Positions 9,695 through 20,074 of a stretch of 64,000 nucleotides of DNA are shown one piece after another. This DNA is from Omphalotus guepiniiformis (taxonomy: Eukaryota > Basidiomycota > Agaricomycetes > Agaricales > Omphalotaceae): NCBI GenBank assembly GCA_028554645.1, contig JAQOOI010000021.1:2108001-2172000 (forward strand), in the 5' to 3' direction. Both the position numbers and the translations under genes were made by a program. Numbering within the stretch: the stretch's first letter is position 1; every line of letters starts with the position of its first letter. Under the pieces are notes generated by a model, which was not told the origin of the DNA, did not search any database, and saw only the letters and a program-made list of their open reading frames with translations.

Positions 9695-9850
9695 ACTCGA
9701 AGTTGCAACTAGTATCCTTCATTACAAAGTCATCTAGTCACTACACGACTCTGAGTATGAACATAAGGTATAGTAAGGACAGTGTTTAGGTAGATATAAT
9801 ATATGCCGGACATTTAAAAAGAACGTTGTAAATAAAGTGGTACCAAGGAA
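9695..9850. other. Short spacer between pol and the antisense module
   Basis: About 156 bp between the pol stop and the stop of antisense gene 2. It is AT-rich with no ORF. Sense pol and antisense gene 2 converge here, so it should contain the 3' end of the gene 2 transcript. Confidence 0.5.
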
Positions 9851-11168
9851 CTACTCGTCAGTGGTCATGTCGGTGGTAGAGGTAGAGTCTACTGAGTCCA
9901 TGGAGTCATCTCCATCCACATCGGAACTACCTTTAATGGACTTCTTCTTAATAACTAAGGAAAGATTGTCTGCTAGCTTCTGCATGTCACGATAACGAGC
10001 ACCGTTGGTTTGAACGATGTGTGCGAGGGTAGAACACTCCGTACGAAGGCAATTGTGTATAGCCTTAAGAGATTCGAGCGTGAGCTGGTCGTAATCGTAG
10101 TATGGAACGAACGCGAGTGTCTTAAGAACACTGGTGTGAGCCATATCACGTAGGGCCTTCTCAACTATAAAGAATAATGTCAGAATGTATGTTGAATACT
10201 ATTAAGTGTGTACTTACAGTCAGTTTCTTCACTAAGGTTTGAAACAGCTGTTTCCAACTTAAGTCGTTTTTGGCCGGATGTCGCAAAGCCCTTCGAAATG
10301 TAGTGGTTAGCCTTCCTGTACGCGCCAGAGGATTGATCCAATCCAGGAACTGCTGAGTATGGCATGCTTACAACGGCGTGTTGATTCGCGATAAGTTCTG
10401 CTTTACGGAACTAGTAACGATTTAATATAGGTCCGGTTGAAAATAATGAGTGACTTACAGTAAGATTCTTGATGGCACTAGCTTCTTTAGCACTGCTAGA
10501 GTCCTTGGTACCGTCAGTCATCTGTAAGAACAATGTGTCCAAAATGTTAGTACAAAGTATTAATTACCGGGTGGAAATTACTTACAAGTGCTTCAGCGAC
10601 AGTTTTGTCGAGAGGAGGGGTAATAATGACTTCAACATTGTCGTCGTCGTCACAAACAGCCTTTGACTTGGGAGTTTCCTTCCCCTGGAATAAAGTTAGA
10701 TAATGAATATAAGCCCGGTAGATAATCGTACCTTGCGTTTCCGATTGTTACCTTCTTCCTTAGCCTTAGCAACTGCTTCAGCAGCAGCAGCGGCATTCTT
10801 GAGACGTTCTTGAACCATACGGTCAAGGTGTTTCTGAAGTCCGGCTACAGAACGAAGAGGCAACATTTGAGGACAAGCCGCCATAACTGCCTGCAGGGCA
10901 GTGACGTTGTCTTCAAACTTCTTGAAGAGTTCGTCGTCGGCAGCTGTAGTAGCCATATCGAGGGGTTTAACCTTAAACTCGAATTATTATTAAACGCCGG
11001 ACGATTATTAAAAATGAAATAACGTACCAAGAAGTCACAAAGTGTCTTAGCGAATTGGAACATCTCTCCATCAGGAACGTTACGAGCACGGGCACGATCA
11101 AAGGTGCCGCGACGAAGTTCCAGCAAAGCAAGCCAGTCTTCTTTGATGAAAGAGGGAGTAGGGGCCAT
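9851..11168 (-). CDS. Antisense gene 2 of element A, six exons, unknown function
   Basis: Spliced gene on the strand opposite to gag-pol. Exons (minus strand): 11168-11028, 10971-10732, 10684-10586, 10521-10459, 10410-10218, 10164-9851. All introns are 47-64 bp, start with GT and end with AG. Exon lengths (141, 240, 99, 63, 193, 314) sum to 1050 nt, giving 349 aa. The product begins 'MAPTPSFIKEDWLALLELRR', has an Ala/Lys-rich helical stretch ('KNAAAAAEAVAKAKEEGNNR') ending in a basic 'RKRK', an acidic patch, and an acidic Ser/Asp/Thr tail. I recognise no domain. A TATA box lies about 80 nt upstream. The B copy has identical exon lengths and only a few substitutions. The basic patch could be a nuclear signal, but function is unknown. 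Confidence 0.85.
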
Positions 11169-11249
11169 TGAGAAAGTAAGAGCTTGTGATAACGAGTTAT
11201 AGAACGAATGAATGTTGGTTCGATGCAATTTACGATCCTTACATTTGTT

Positions 11250-11257
11250 CTTTTATA
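11250..11257 (-). promoter_or_regulatory. TATA box of antisense gene 2
   Basis: TATAAAAG on the minus strand, 82 nt before the gene 2 ATG. It is conserved at the same spacing in element B (33148-33155). It indicates an independent promoter opposing LTR transcription. Confidence 0.7.
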
Positions 11258-11358
11258 GCTGAAAAATGTATTGTACCTGGCGGAAAATTTTTGAGGTCGA
11301 AAAATCGTCTTCAAATTCTCTTAGGGGTATAATGTTCAGCGGGGGCGCTGAAATTTTT

Positions 11359-11374
11359 GGTTTGGGGGAGAGGG
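11359..11374 (+). promoter_or_regulatory. Internal polypurine-tract copy
   Basis: 'ggtttgggggagaggg' shares the 11-mer TTTGGGGGAGA with the real 3' PPT at 14324-14334, including a T-rich lead-in. It is conserved in B (33031-33046). Divergence between A and B begins within a few bases downstream. It may act as a second plus-strand primer site or be a relic of an earlier 3' end. Confidence 0.6.
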
Positions 11375-11861
11375 TGACAAGTTCCGGAAAACTTATCAAT
11401 ATATTTATCATCTGGTGTATATTCATCCTTCAAATTAAAAGAAACATAAAGAATAAAAAGAATAATAAAGCTAAAAGAATGTAATAACGAAGTTGTGGGC
11501 ATTTCTTAAAATGGAATTTAAGCGCTGAGTAACAATCCTTCGATTTTGAATTTCAGCCGGACTTTAGAAAGTCAGCTGTGATTTCGATTTCTTAGAGTCT
11601 TAAGGTGTAAAATCCTTCATAATTAAGAAGAGGCACACAATAAAAATGATAAATTTTGTACACTAAGTGTCTACAAGCAATGGGTAGAGCTTAAACTTAG
11701 GTACAGGCAGCGATAAGGTAATGACAAGGTGTAAAATAAATGTTCGATGCGACGCAGCACGACCTACAAAGAAACGAGACCGTCGAGATAAGCGTAAAGA
11801 AAGTAATTCAAAAGAAGACGCTGGGGCACGAAATAATGAATGAAGGAAGAAAGTCCAGTGC
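11375..11861. other. Intergenic stretch between antisense genes 1 and 2
   Basis: No credible ORF. It contains the 3' flank of gene 1 and the distal upstream region of gene 2. A and B are alignable here but clearly diverged by substitutions and small indels, unlike the flanking gene 2 region. A possible extra gene 1 intron (donor GTAAGT at its last codons, acceptor 'ccccag' near 11830) would extend gene 1 into this stretch. Confidence 0.45.
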
Positions 11862-13768
11862 CTAAGCTTCTGGACTTACCTCCTCAGATTCCCCAACGCC
11901 TGCACTTTGATTAGCGTTTTCTTTGGCCTTATCAAGGTACGCTTGATCCACTGCGATCGGTTCTCCTTGGTCGTTGACGTCGACGGCGCTGCGAAGACGG
12001 AAGTCGTCAACCTTCCAACCGAGCGCGGCAGCCAATAGCTCCATCTGAGTCTTGTTCGCAAGGAAGTCGGCGTCAGGTTCGAGAGAACGAAGGACGCTAC
12101 GAGCATCGATGCAAGCATCGCGAAGACGCTGCTGCTCGGTGTGGATTAACGAACTAAGCCGTTTGGCAGACTCGCGTGCTTGATTCGACTGTCGAACCAG
12201 ACTATCGAACTCGGTATGAAGCTGTAGAAGATTGGAAACGTGCGAGTTGATAACTAGAAAGTTATTAGAAAGATATAATGAAAGGAAAAGGATGAGGACT
12301 TACCTGCAGGGTGTTGACGCCCTTCTTGGTATGCTAGGTCCCGAACCTTCGCCATGCTGTCAAGGGAATACTGGAACGAACATGGGCGTTTCCACTTCTC
12401 GCAGACGCTGCACTTATTATCCTCTCCGCGCCAGACGCACGGTTGACTCAAATTGCCGGTTAAACAGCCAGCGCAGATCGGGTTGAGACTGTAACCCTGG
12501 AGAGACCGATTGACAGAGACGAGGTCCTTGAATTTATGCCGCAAGCCGGTGGGATCGACGAATTGGAAAGGGATAGTGGCAGCGGCAGAGGCGAAACGTG
12601 AATCTCGTGTGAGCGATTTTCGGCTTCCAGTAGGCTGTTTTAAAAGGTTAATAAAAGGAAGAAAGATGAAAGAAACGATACTTACTGCGTTAGTAGCGTA
12701 AGTAATCTCGAACGGATTGGCGGTAACAGTGTCGACAACTTCATCGTCTTCACCGGCACTTGCTTCCGTAGCCTAGACAAAGATGAAATAAATAAAAGGA
12801 AAATAAGAGCAGTAAAAAGAATACGGACCTCGGGTTTAATCTTCTTGGGTCTACCACGACCGCGAGCAGGAGCAACCGACTCGGGTTTCCTAGTTGCAGA
12901 ACGCGTGACGATCTTGGAAGTAGAAGGAGAAGGGTCGCGTTTCGCCTTCTTTTTAGGAGGGGAAGCGAGCTCGTCTAGCTGCTCGGAATCGTCGGAGTCG
13001 GTGGAAGAGGGCGAGTATTCATCCTCGACCGGCGGATTTTCAGTAAGAACCTTCACAGGAGGCGCAACTGAAGATGTTTCGGTATCGAGAGGAGCGGAAA
13101 ACTCAGGCAAGGAATCGAATTGGAAGGAGGCTTCGTTCTTGAAGTCGTAAGAGTCCACGTCCGGTAATTGTCGAGAAAGAGGAAAAGGCTATAAAGAGAA
13201 TTAGTAAAGAAAAGGGAAATATAATGAGGGAGCTACCGAAAGTTTCAGCTGGCGAAGTCGTTTCGTAGTCGCTTTTGGGATAACGAGAGGTTCGAAGTCT
13301 TTGTACTCCTTACACTCCTTGTCGCGAAGTAACCAAGCAAGACGAGAAATAGACCACCAGAAGCAACGGGCGTAATAAGGCAGATCCGTCTCGTTAGCCC
13401 AGTCGTCGAAGAAATGAGACTAGAAGGTAGAGATAAAAATATTAATATAAGGAACAAAGAAAATAAAGAAAATGTCTTACCCAGTCGAGGTATGCGTATG
13501 TTAGAGCCTCCAGGACACGGGCACTGGGATAATCGTTCTCGTAGTCCGGAGATTCGAAGTTGGCGATATAAATTTCGGAAAGTTGGGACTGAATTTTTGT
13601 TAACGACTTTTGTAACATATGGTGTCGAACAAGGGGAAGAGAGACTGGCTCGAAAGAAGGGACAGGATTCTTCGATTTAGCGACGCGTTTTCGAGAGCTT
13701 GTTACTTCGACGGTTGGGGCCGTCTTTTTGCTACCGCGTTTGTCGTCTGTTGGTAGTTTGGGCGCCAT
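11862..13768 (-). CDS. Antisense gene 1 of element A: AT-hook and zinc-cluster-like protein
   Basis: Spliced gene antisense to gag-pol. Exons: 13768-13481, 13419-13237, 13188-12829, 12772-12686, 12634-12304, 12253-11862, totalling 1641 nt (546 aa). Introns are 48-61 bp with GT..AG ends. Features in order: basic N-terminus, an aromatic region ('YYARCFWWSISRLAW'), an acidic Ser/Asp linker, a basic 'PPKKKAKR' likely nuclear signal, an AT-hook 'RGRGRPKK' (about 266-273), then six cysteines at 360, 363, 372, 381, 384, 391 (CX2CX8CX8CX2CX6C). This resembles fungal Zn2Cys6 clusters except for a first loop of 8. A helical C-terminal region follows. A nuclear DNA-binding role is inferred. It has the same exon structure as the B copy but is strongly diverged from it. 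An in-frame N-terminal extension upstream of the ATG is open but contains the TATA box, so I chose this start. Confidence 0.82.
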
Positions 13769-13940
13769 TGGAGCAAACGAAGAAGGGAGAGAATGAAGCC
13801 AACACAAAAGAAGAATAGAACGATTAAAAGAAGTAGAATACAAGTCAGAAGAGAAAGAACGAAGTTCCGGCTCGCTCTGTAAATTTTGAGAGTCGGAGGG
13901 AGAGGAATCATAGGAAGAAAGAAAAAGCGAAGTTGAGCCC

Positions 13941-13947
13941 ATATATA
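13941..13947 (-). promoter_or_regulatory. TATA-like box of antisense gene 1
   Basis: 'tatatat' on the minus strand, about 175 nt upstream of the gene 1 ATG, and conserved in B at 30441-30449. Its spacing suits a promoter with a roughly 150-nt 5' UTR. The region between it and the ATG is nearly identical in A and B, unlike the gene itself. Confidence 0.5.
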
Positions 13948-14320
13948 ATGAAGTGACGGGCGTGAAAAGCAAAAAGATGTGAATAAAAGACATGACAACG
14001 TATAAGGTAATAATGACTCACCTATGATGGGAAACAGCTCGTGTTGAGGGCCGATATTCCAGAAAAACTTTAAAATGAACGAGTTAGGAAAACACACTTC
14101 TGAGTTCGTGAGGCCAAAGCTGTTTGTATTCAGTTCCGGCAGTTCGGCAAAAAGTCACGTGATCGTGCCATAGCGGCTTTCGATCCGGTGTTTGAATAAT
14201 GGAATATTGACCGGATGAATAATGTTGGAGGAAAATTTTATTGAACTCTTAACAACTGCTGTACTATAAAATAAAAGTCAGTAGATTGGCTGAAGAATTG
14301 ACCGGGGACGGTCAAGATTT

Positions 14321-14334
14321 TAGTTTGGGGGAGA
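14321..14334 (+). promoter_or_regulatory. 3' polypurine tract of element A
   Basis: 'tagtttgggggaga' directly abuts the 3' LTR. It should prime plus-strand DNA synthesis. It is identical in B (30055-30068, minus sense). Confidence 0.85.
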
Positions 14335-15711
14335 TGATGCGCCGATTTTCGGCATCTGCATTAAAAGCCAGGTGATTAATCATTTTAGGCATTTGCAGTG
14401 AGGTATTAGAGGGTTGAAAGGTGCCCGCCTTGTCAATCAAAATGTGTTGTGATTTGAGTAATAAAGCATGTTCTATTACCTACGGTACAACATGTGTATC
14501 AAGGTTCTAGGCTAGTCAGTACAGTTGTGATGTAGAGAATTGTTCAATAGCCATCCACTGTTGAATCAGACTCACCCAATCTCATAACGAGAACTCTGAC
14601 ATCACAACGTCAATTGCATCATATAACTATTAGGGGAACATCTTCCTCCGGTCAATAAAGAATAAAAACCCGGCGGAAACTAAAAATGGATGGGACGCGA
14701 AATAGAGTCGAAATAATGGATCTAGAATAGTTTTGGGGTATTTACTCCTTAATGAATCGCCAGGAACAAAAGTTGATCGAGGAAATTTGCTTCGATTAAT
14801 TGTCCGGTGAAAATTGCTTGACAAGAAACCGGTTAGGAGGTGTAAAAACTCGATCAGTAAAATTTCTCGGAATACTACTGAATTGAAGGAGTTCCTTTAA
14901 TGAAACAATGTGATACTTTGAGAGGTATAATTTCTATCAGGTGATTAATCCTATGGAACCCAGATGCCCGAGAAATGTCAAGGAAATCCGTAAAAATGAA
15001 ATAAAGGGGCTGAATAGTGACTATAATAAAAATAATGGAATTAAAACGCATTTTTGAGGTTTTGCCTCATAAAATAGATCTATACAAGTAATAATGGACA
15101 TACTTGACACAGATACTTACAACCTACATACACGGATATAGGTATATATATAAAACAGGACAGTTTAGCTATAATTTCCGTTTTTATTAATTTTGGACTG
15201 GCAGTATGTATAAAAGGGCAGTAACCTGGAGAGAGAAAATCCAGGAGAGTACCATAGAGTCACAGGGTCACTGGGGATCGTCTTTATAACGTGAATCGTG
15301 CCTGTGAAGGGAAATCCTACCAAAAACATAAAGTTGCCCTGGTCTGTTTATAGTCCGGTGTTTATTGCGATATTGTATAAAGATCATTGTTGGTTGAATT
15401 GAACTGGTTGTGTTATTGGAATTGGTTGTTTGATCTTGTGGTCAATTGGTTGTGATTGTGCAGTGAACACCTGTCTTGTTCAAAACCGTCTTGTGCTACT
15501 TTTTGCCTTAGTGCATTTTAAAAGCTCAGCTATAAAGTTCTTGTGATAAAGATATAAAGTTCTAATAAAGAAGCCATAAGTTTGGTCGTGCGGAACCTTC
15601 GACAACGCCCCCTCAGACTCGCACCTTTCGAGTGACTTGGTTGTTTTGGTTGTTTTTGGGTTTTTGTTCATTAGCCCTTTAGCAGTTCATTTCCCCGATT
15701 CATTCTCATCA
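14335..15711 (+). repeat. 3' LTR of element A
   Basis: 1377 bp, about seven substitutions from the 5' LTR (for example near 14584, 14754, 14900 and 15607). It is followed by TSD TCGT at 15712-15715. Confidence 0.95.
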
Positions 15712-16262
15712 TCGTGATGCTTGGCGGTTATGAGTGATATAGTGCATATGGTGCACCGTGTAAAGTATGGATGAAGTATAGTACACGGGAACCAGGTATC
15801 CTATATTGGGTTATAATCTTGCCGCGTTTTAGAAAGTATCACAGTAGTTCGCTAATACTGTATCTCCTTACGTGTTCTACCTCTGCGTCATACTTCATGT
15901 GACATCATATGTCTAGACTCTTCTGTGGCTCAACAGAGGTCATTAGATATGACTAGTGCATGGAGTTAATGCTATCTGGTTCCTAAGTCTGGCCCTCTGA
16001 GCAGTGCCGCAGTACTTTGTTACCTACATGTCAGTTTATACAGTATTGGGGCCATCAAGTTATACACGTCAGACCTTAGAACAAGTGCCGCAATGCTTTA
16101 CTTGAGTGCATACTTGGGAATTACATACACTGAGAAGACCTATCCAGTGCCATTCTACAGTCTTATACACCTTTGTACATATATACTGGTGGTTTGAATG
16201 TGTGTAATACACCGTGGAACTTGAAACTATACAGCGTACTTAGTAGGTTTGTACTGAAGTGA
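15712..16262 (+). repeat. Possible remnant LTR of another family
   Basis: No ORF. The stretch ends at a sequence resembling the PBS region of the A family: 'ccgcgaggtcaaaa' after 16265 matches 'ccgcgagggtcaaaa' of A with one gap. If that is a degenerate PBS, the preceding 550 bp would be an LTR into whose start element A inserted. This is an inference from one short similarity. Confidence 0.3.
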
Positions 16263-16523
16263 TCAATCCCGCGAGGTCAAAAATGGTAGGGGCATTTCTG
16301 TGGTTGTATCATTGTTGACATGTTATACAGCTTTTGCAAATTAATTTCACATCAGCTGCCATAGTCTTCCATAATACATGGTTTCTTGAATAAGAGACAG
16401 TTTTTAATGGTCCAAGGTAAGCCAATAGTGAATGAGCTTCAGGAATTAGGAATTCTTGAAGGTTCTTTACTAGTACATTGGGTACACATAAGAGTTTTGG
16501 CCATTATTATCCATGTATAGTAA
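16263..16523. other. Unassigned stretch
   Basis: Degenerate PBS-like bases at the start, then AT-rich sequence with no ORF or recognised repeat. Confidence 0.35.
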
Positions 16524-16934
16524 CTAGGTCTTTTTGTCTTTATGAAAGTTGCAAAAGTCTTTCAGTTTTTCAATTACAATTTTGAAAGTCAGATCTAATG
16601 TGTATCCTTGGACTATTGCAAATTCTATGTTGAAATTTGGAGTTTTCGCTCTTACTACGTCTAATAGTGATCTGGCTATCAGTTCAGTATTAACCAGATA
16701 ACCAGCCACTAGTTGCAGTATTATTTCTTGCTGAGTATCTGTGGGTCTATGTTGTATAGGGTTTGTTTTGTTACTATTTGCTAAAATGTTGTCTCTTGTA
16801 GATATTTCTTCCATATTCTCACCCTCCAGACAATTGTTATCAGGAATTGGATGCATAGGCTCCTTGAATGCAGAAATTCCAGTGTGTGACTTTGGAGATG
16901 AAGAACTAGGCTCAACAACAACCTCTGATGTCGG
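16524..16934 (-). CDS. Hypothetical protein fragment interrupted by a solo LTR
   Basis: A minus-strand frame of about 137 codons whose upstream side is cut by the solo LTR at 16935; the first nine residues of the raw ORF are LTR-encoded. It has a Ser/Pro-rich start ('VVVEPSSSSPKSHTGISAF') and a helical, moderately hydrophobic end rich in Leu, Ile and Lys. I do not recognise the family. It could be a gag-like fragment of an old element or the C-terminus of a host gene. Confidence 0.35.
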   Translation of the reverse strand, partial: PTSEVVVEPSSSSPKSHTGISAFKEPMHPIPDNNCLEGENMEEISTRDNILANSNKTNPIQHRPTDTQQEIILQLVAGYLVNTELIARSLLDVVRAKTPNFNIEFAIVQGYTLDLTFKIVIEKLKDFCNFHKDKKT

Positions 16935-18424
16935 TGATGCACTGATTTTCGGCACCTGCATTAAAAGCCTGGTGATTAATCATTTTAGGTATTTGCAGTA
17001 ATGAATATAGAGGGTTAAAAAAAAAAAGATGCCCACCTTGTCAATCAAAATGTGTTGTGATTTGAGTAATAAAGCATGTTCTATTATCTACGGTACAGCA
17101 TGTGTATTAAGGTTCTAGGCTAGTCAGTCTAGTTGTGATGTAGAGAATTGTTCAATGGTCATCCACTGTTGAATCAGACTCACCCAATCTCATAACAAGA
17201 ACTCTGACATCACAACGTCAATTGCATCATATAATAATTAGGGAAACATTTTCCTTTGGTCAATAAAGATTAAAAACCCGGTGGACTTATAATGGATCTA
17301 GAATAGTTCTGGGGTATTTACTCCTTGATTAATTGCCAGGAACAAAAGTTGATCGAGGAAATTTGCTTTGATTAATTGTCTGGTGAAGATTGCTTGCCAA
17401 GAAACCAGTTAGGAGGTGTAAAAACTTGATCAGTAAAATTTCTCAGAATACTACTGAATTGAAGGAGCTTCTTGGGTGAAACAATGTGATACTTTGAAGG
17501 TATAATTTCTATCAGGTGATTAATCCTATGGGACCCGGATGCCCAAGAAATGTCAAGGAAATCCGTAAAAATGAAATAAAGGGGCTGAATATTGCTCACA
17601 CTGCCAACAATTCAACATAAATCCCATGGGAAAATATTACAGATATGGTGAAATAACATGAAAAATTAAACTTTTTCATATTATTTCACTATATTTTTAA
17701 CATTTTCCCGCAAAATTTATGTTGAATTGTTTGCAGTGTCACAATAAAATAATGGAATTAAAACACATTTTTGAGGTTTGCCTCATAAAATAGATCTATA
17801 ACAATAATGGACATACTTGACACTGATACTTACAACCTACATACACAGATATAGGTATATATATAAAACAGTACAGTTTAGCTATAATTTCTATTTTTAT
17901 TTATTTTGAACTGGCAGTAGGTATAAAAGGGCAGTAACTTGGAGAGAGAAAATCCAGGAGAGTACCATAGAGTCACAGGATTACTGGGGATTGTCTTTAT
18001 AACGTGAATTGTGCCTGTGAAGGGAAATCCTACCAAAAACATAAAGTTGCCCTGGTCTGTTTGAAGTCCGGTGTTTATTGTGATATTGTATAAAGATCAT
18101 TGTTGGTTGAATTGAACTGGTTGTGTTATTGGAATTGGTTGTTTGATCTTGTGGTCAATTGGTTGTGATTGTGCAGTGACCACCTGTCTTGTTCAAAACC
18201 CCCTTGTGCTACTTTTTGCCTTAGTGCATTTTAAAAGCTTAACTATAAAGTTCTTGTGATAAAGATATAAAGTTCTAATAAAGAAGCCATAAGTTTGGTC
18301 GTGCGGAACCTTCAACAACGCCCCCTCAGACTCGCACCTTTCGAGTGATTTGGTTGATTTGGTTGATTTTGGGTTTTTGTTCATTAGCCCTTTAGCAGTT
18401 CATTTCCCCAGTTCATTCTCATCA
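16935..18424 (+). repeat. Solo LTR of the A/B family
   Basis: Aligns over its full length with the A LTR (TGATG...CATCA), with many substitutions and a 140-bp MITE inside. Flanking tetramers are TCGG (16931-16934) and TTGG (18425-18428), a 4-bp TSD with one C-to-T change at a CpG. It is a product of LTR-LTR recombination and older than elements A, B and D. Confidence 0.88.
17599..17738. mobile_element. 140-bp foldback MITE in the solo LTR
   Basis: Near-perfect terminal inverted repeats (CACTGC...GCAGTG) extend about 25 bp, with a second internal palindrome, so the whole unit can fold into a hairpin. TCA is duplicated at 17596-17598 and 17739-17741. The related LTR at 54134-55897 has the uninterrupted site (complement around 54741-54756), confirming the insertion limits. 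Confidence 0.8.
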
Positions 18425-18599
18425 TTGGAAATTTCCCACAGTGCAAATAAGGTATTTTGGCATATTGTGGCATACTGCAAGATGGAATTAGAAGATATGC
18501 AACCATATATGACAACCAGCTGACTGGATACAGGCATCTGCCAGCCATCTAAATGTGCTTTTTCTTTTAATCCCCCATATATAGTGCTTATATGGTACT
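18425..18599. other. Unassigned stretch downstream of decayed RNase H
   Basis: No recognised protein. It probably belongs to decayed element G (minus strand, 3' of RNase H), but the similarity is not readable. Confidence 0.3.
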
Positions 18600-20074
18600 T
18601 ATATAGGGCCATGTGGGCCGGCAACTTTCCTCCAATATGCGCATATTTGGCCAGTTACTCCAGACGGCCATTTATAACTAAATATGTGCAAATATTCGTA
18701 AAATGAAAATTCCAACAGAGTTGTGGGAATGTGGATCAAGCAATTTGAATTTATGAGACATTTGGTGAGCAAATTCCTGACTAGATTCCACACACTTTGG
18801 ATGTGGTCTCAGACTATCAGTAGTTATCATATTTGCTTCCATTTCAACAAATACGGGCATTGTGACCAATGCAGTGGGTACAGACATGTCAATGTCTTCA
18901 TCAAACATGGAATATTCAGAGGGATTACGAATGGTACCAGGTACATTGTTCAAATACAGTTGAGATAGCACATCACTAAGGACATTTTCAATATCAGAGA
19001 CATAAATAAATTTGAAATCAAATTCGGCAGTAAACTGAAGCCAGTGTGCCTGTCTGCCACTTAATGATTTCTAATCAAGCAAATGAATTAGAGGTTTATG
19101 GTTTGTGTACCAGAAAAACTTGCATCCTTGTAAAATGTCACAGTGACAACACATGATTCTCACACCTGCTAACATCTCTTGCCCATGCACAGCATAATTC
19201 TGTTGGGCAGAGTTTAATTTTGCAGAGAAAAACACTGCCATGTGTGCGGTATACCAGTTATCTCCTTGAGAAACTAACCCACTAATGCCAGTGTTACAAG
19301 CACCAGTTACTATATTAATACATGGTTTATTAGACCTGTATTCCAATGGCTTATGACAGTGATCCCAAAATTTGTGCATATACCGTTTGATTTTCTCAAA
19401 TGCATATTGATGTATCTCAGCCCAGCAAAAGAGGACAGTTGTGCCAGCAATGCCATGCAGAATATCCATCAGAACACAAACACGAGCAATGTTGTCTGCT
19501 AATTATTCTACAGAACCCAAGAATCCCAGTAAAAGCTCCTTATTAGTAGGCACTTTTCAATTAAGAACACAATCTACTTTTGCAGGATCTATTTGGATAC
19601 CATTTCAATCAATGACACAGCTCAATATGTGAAGCTCAGTAGATAAGACCTGCATGTTTTTCCTGCTAAGGTATAATTTTTCACATCTAAGAACATCAAT
19701 GGCAATCTTATGAACATGTTCGTCTAAGATATCTGAATATATTATAATATCATCAAGCTACACATCTAAAAACATGCCAAGATAGCTGGAGAAGATATGA
19801 TTCATAAGAGCCTGATAAGCTATAGATGCATTGCAATCCCCTTGCTGCAATACAAGGCTAACCATATTGCTGTTGGGGGAGTTGTGAATCCAGTGCAATC
19901 AACGGGTTCAGGAATAATACATATTTGCTCATAAGCATCTTGTCCATCAATAATCATGCACCAAGGCTTGCTCACAACACATTGTAAAACATGTTCAATC
20001 ATTAATAAAGGCGCAGATAATTTTTTAGTATTTGCATTTTGAGCATGGAGGTCCATTACAAAATGTAACCCCAG
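18600..20074 (-). pseudogene. Decayed RT-RNase H of Gypsy element G
   Basis: On the minus strand the order is RT start 'MDLHAQNANTKKL', 'MIIDGQDAYEQI', and an RT active site reading '*LDD' (the Tyr codon is now TAG, near 19760). Next come the RNase H landmarks 'VFFSAKLNSAQQNYAVHGQEM' (in two parts around 19200) and 'DILQGCKFFWYTNHK', then 'SGRQAHWLQF' and 'NVLSDVLSQLY'. These are hallmarks of a basidiomycete Gypsy family distinct from A and C. Stops and small lesions interrupt the frame. The upstream part of the same element (gag-side and protease) lies at 45660-46621, separated by an F-family LTR and later insertions. Confidence 0.75.

Larger units (their letters stand above)
991..15711 (+). 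mobile_element. Element A: complete 14.7 kb Ty3/Gypsy LTR retrotransposon with antisense gene module
   Basis: Two direct LTRs (991-2367 and 14335-15711, each 1377 bp, TGATG...CATCA ends) flank the internal region. A primer-binding site lies 2 nt after the 5' LTR and a polypurine tract abuts the 3' LTR. A perfect 4-bp target-site duplication TCGT is present at 987-990 and 15712-15715. Sense genes are gag, protease and pol (RT, RNase H, integrase order, so Ty3/Gypsy). After pol come two antisense spliced genes. About seven differences were seen between the two LTRs, so the insertion is fairly recent. All three retroviral-type frames are open, so the copy may be competent. The length is well above a typical 5-8 kb Gypsy element because of the antisense module and long LTRs. 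Confidence 0.95.

Noticed and set aside
16524..16961. Complete 145-aa gene starting at 16961
   Set aside because: Its first nine codons are LTR sequence at the edge of the solo LTR, so the ORF start is created by the insertion; only the part up to 16934 can be original.
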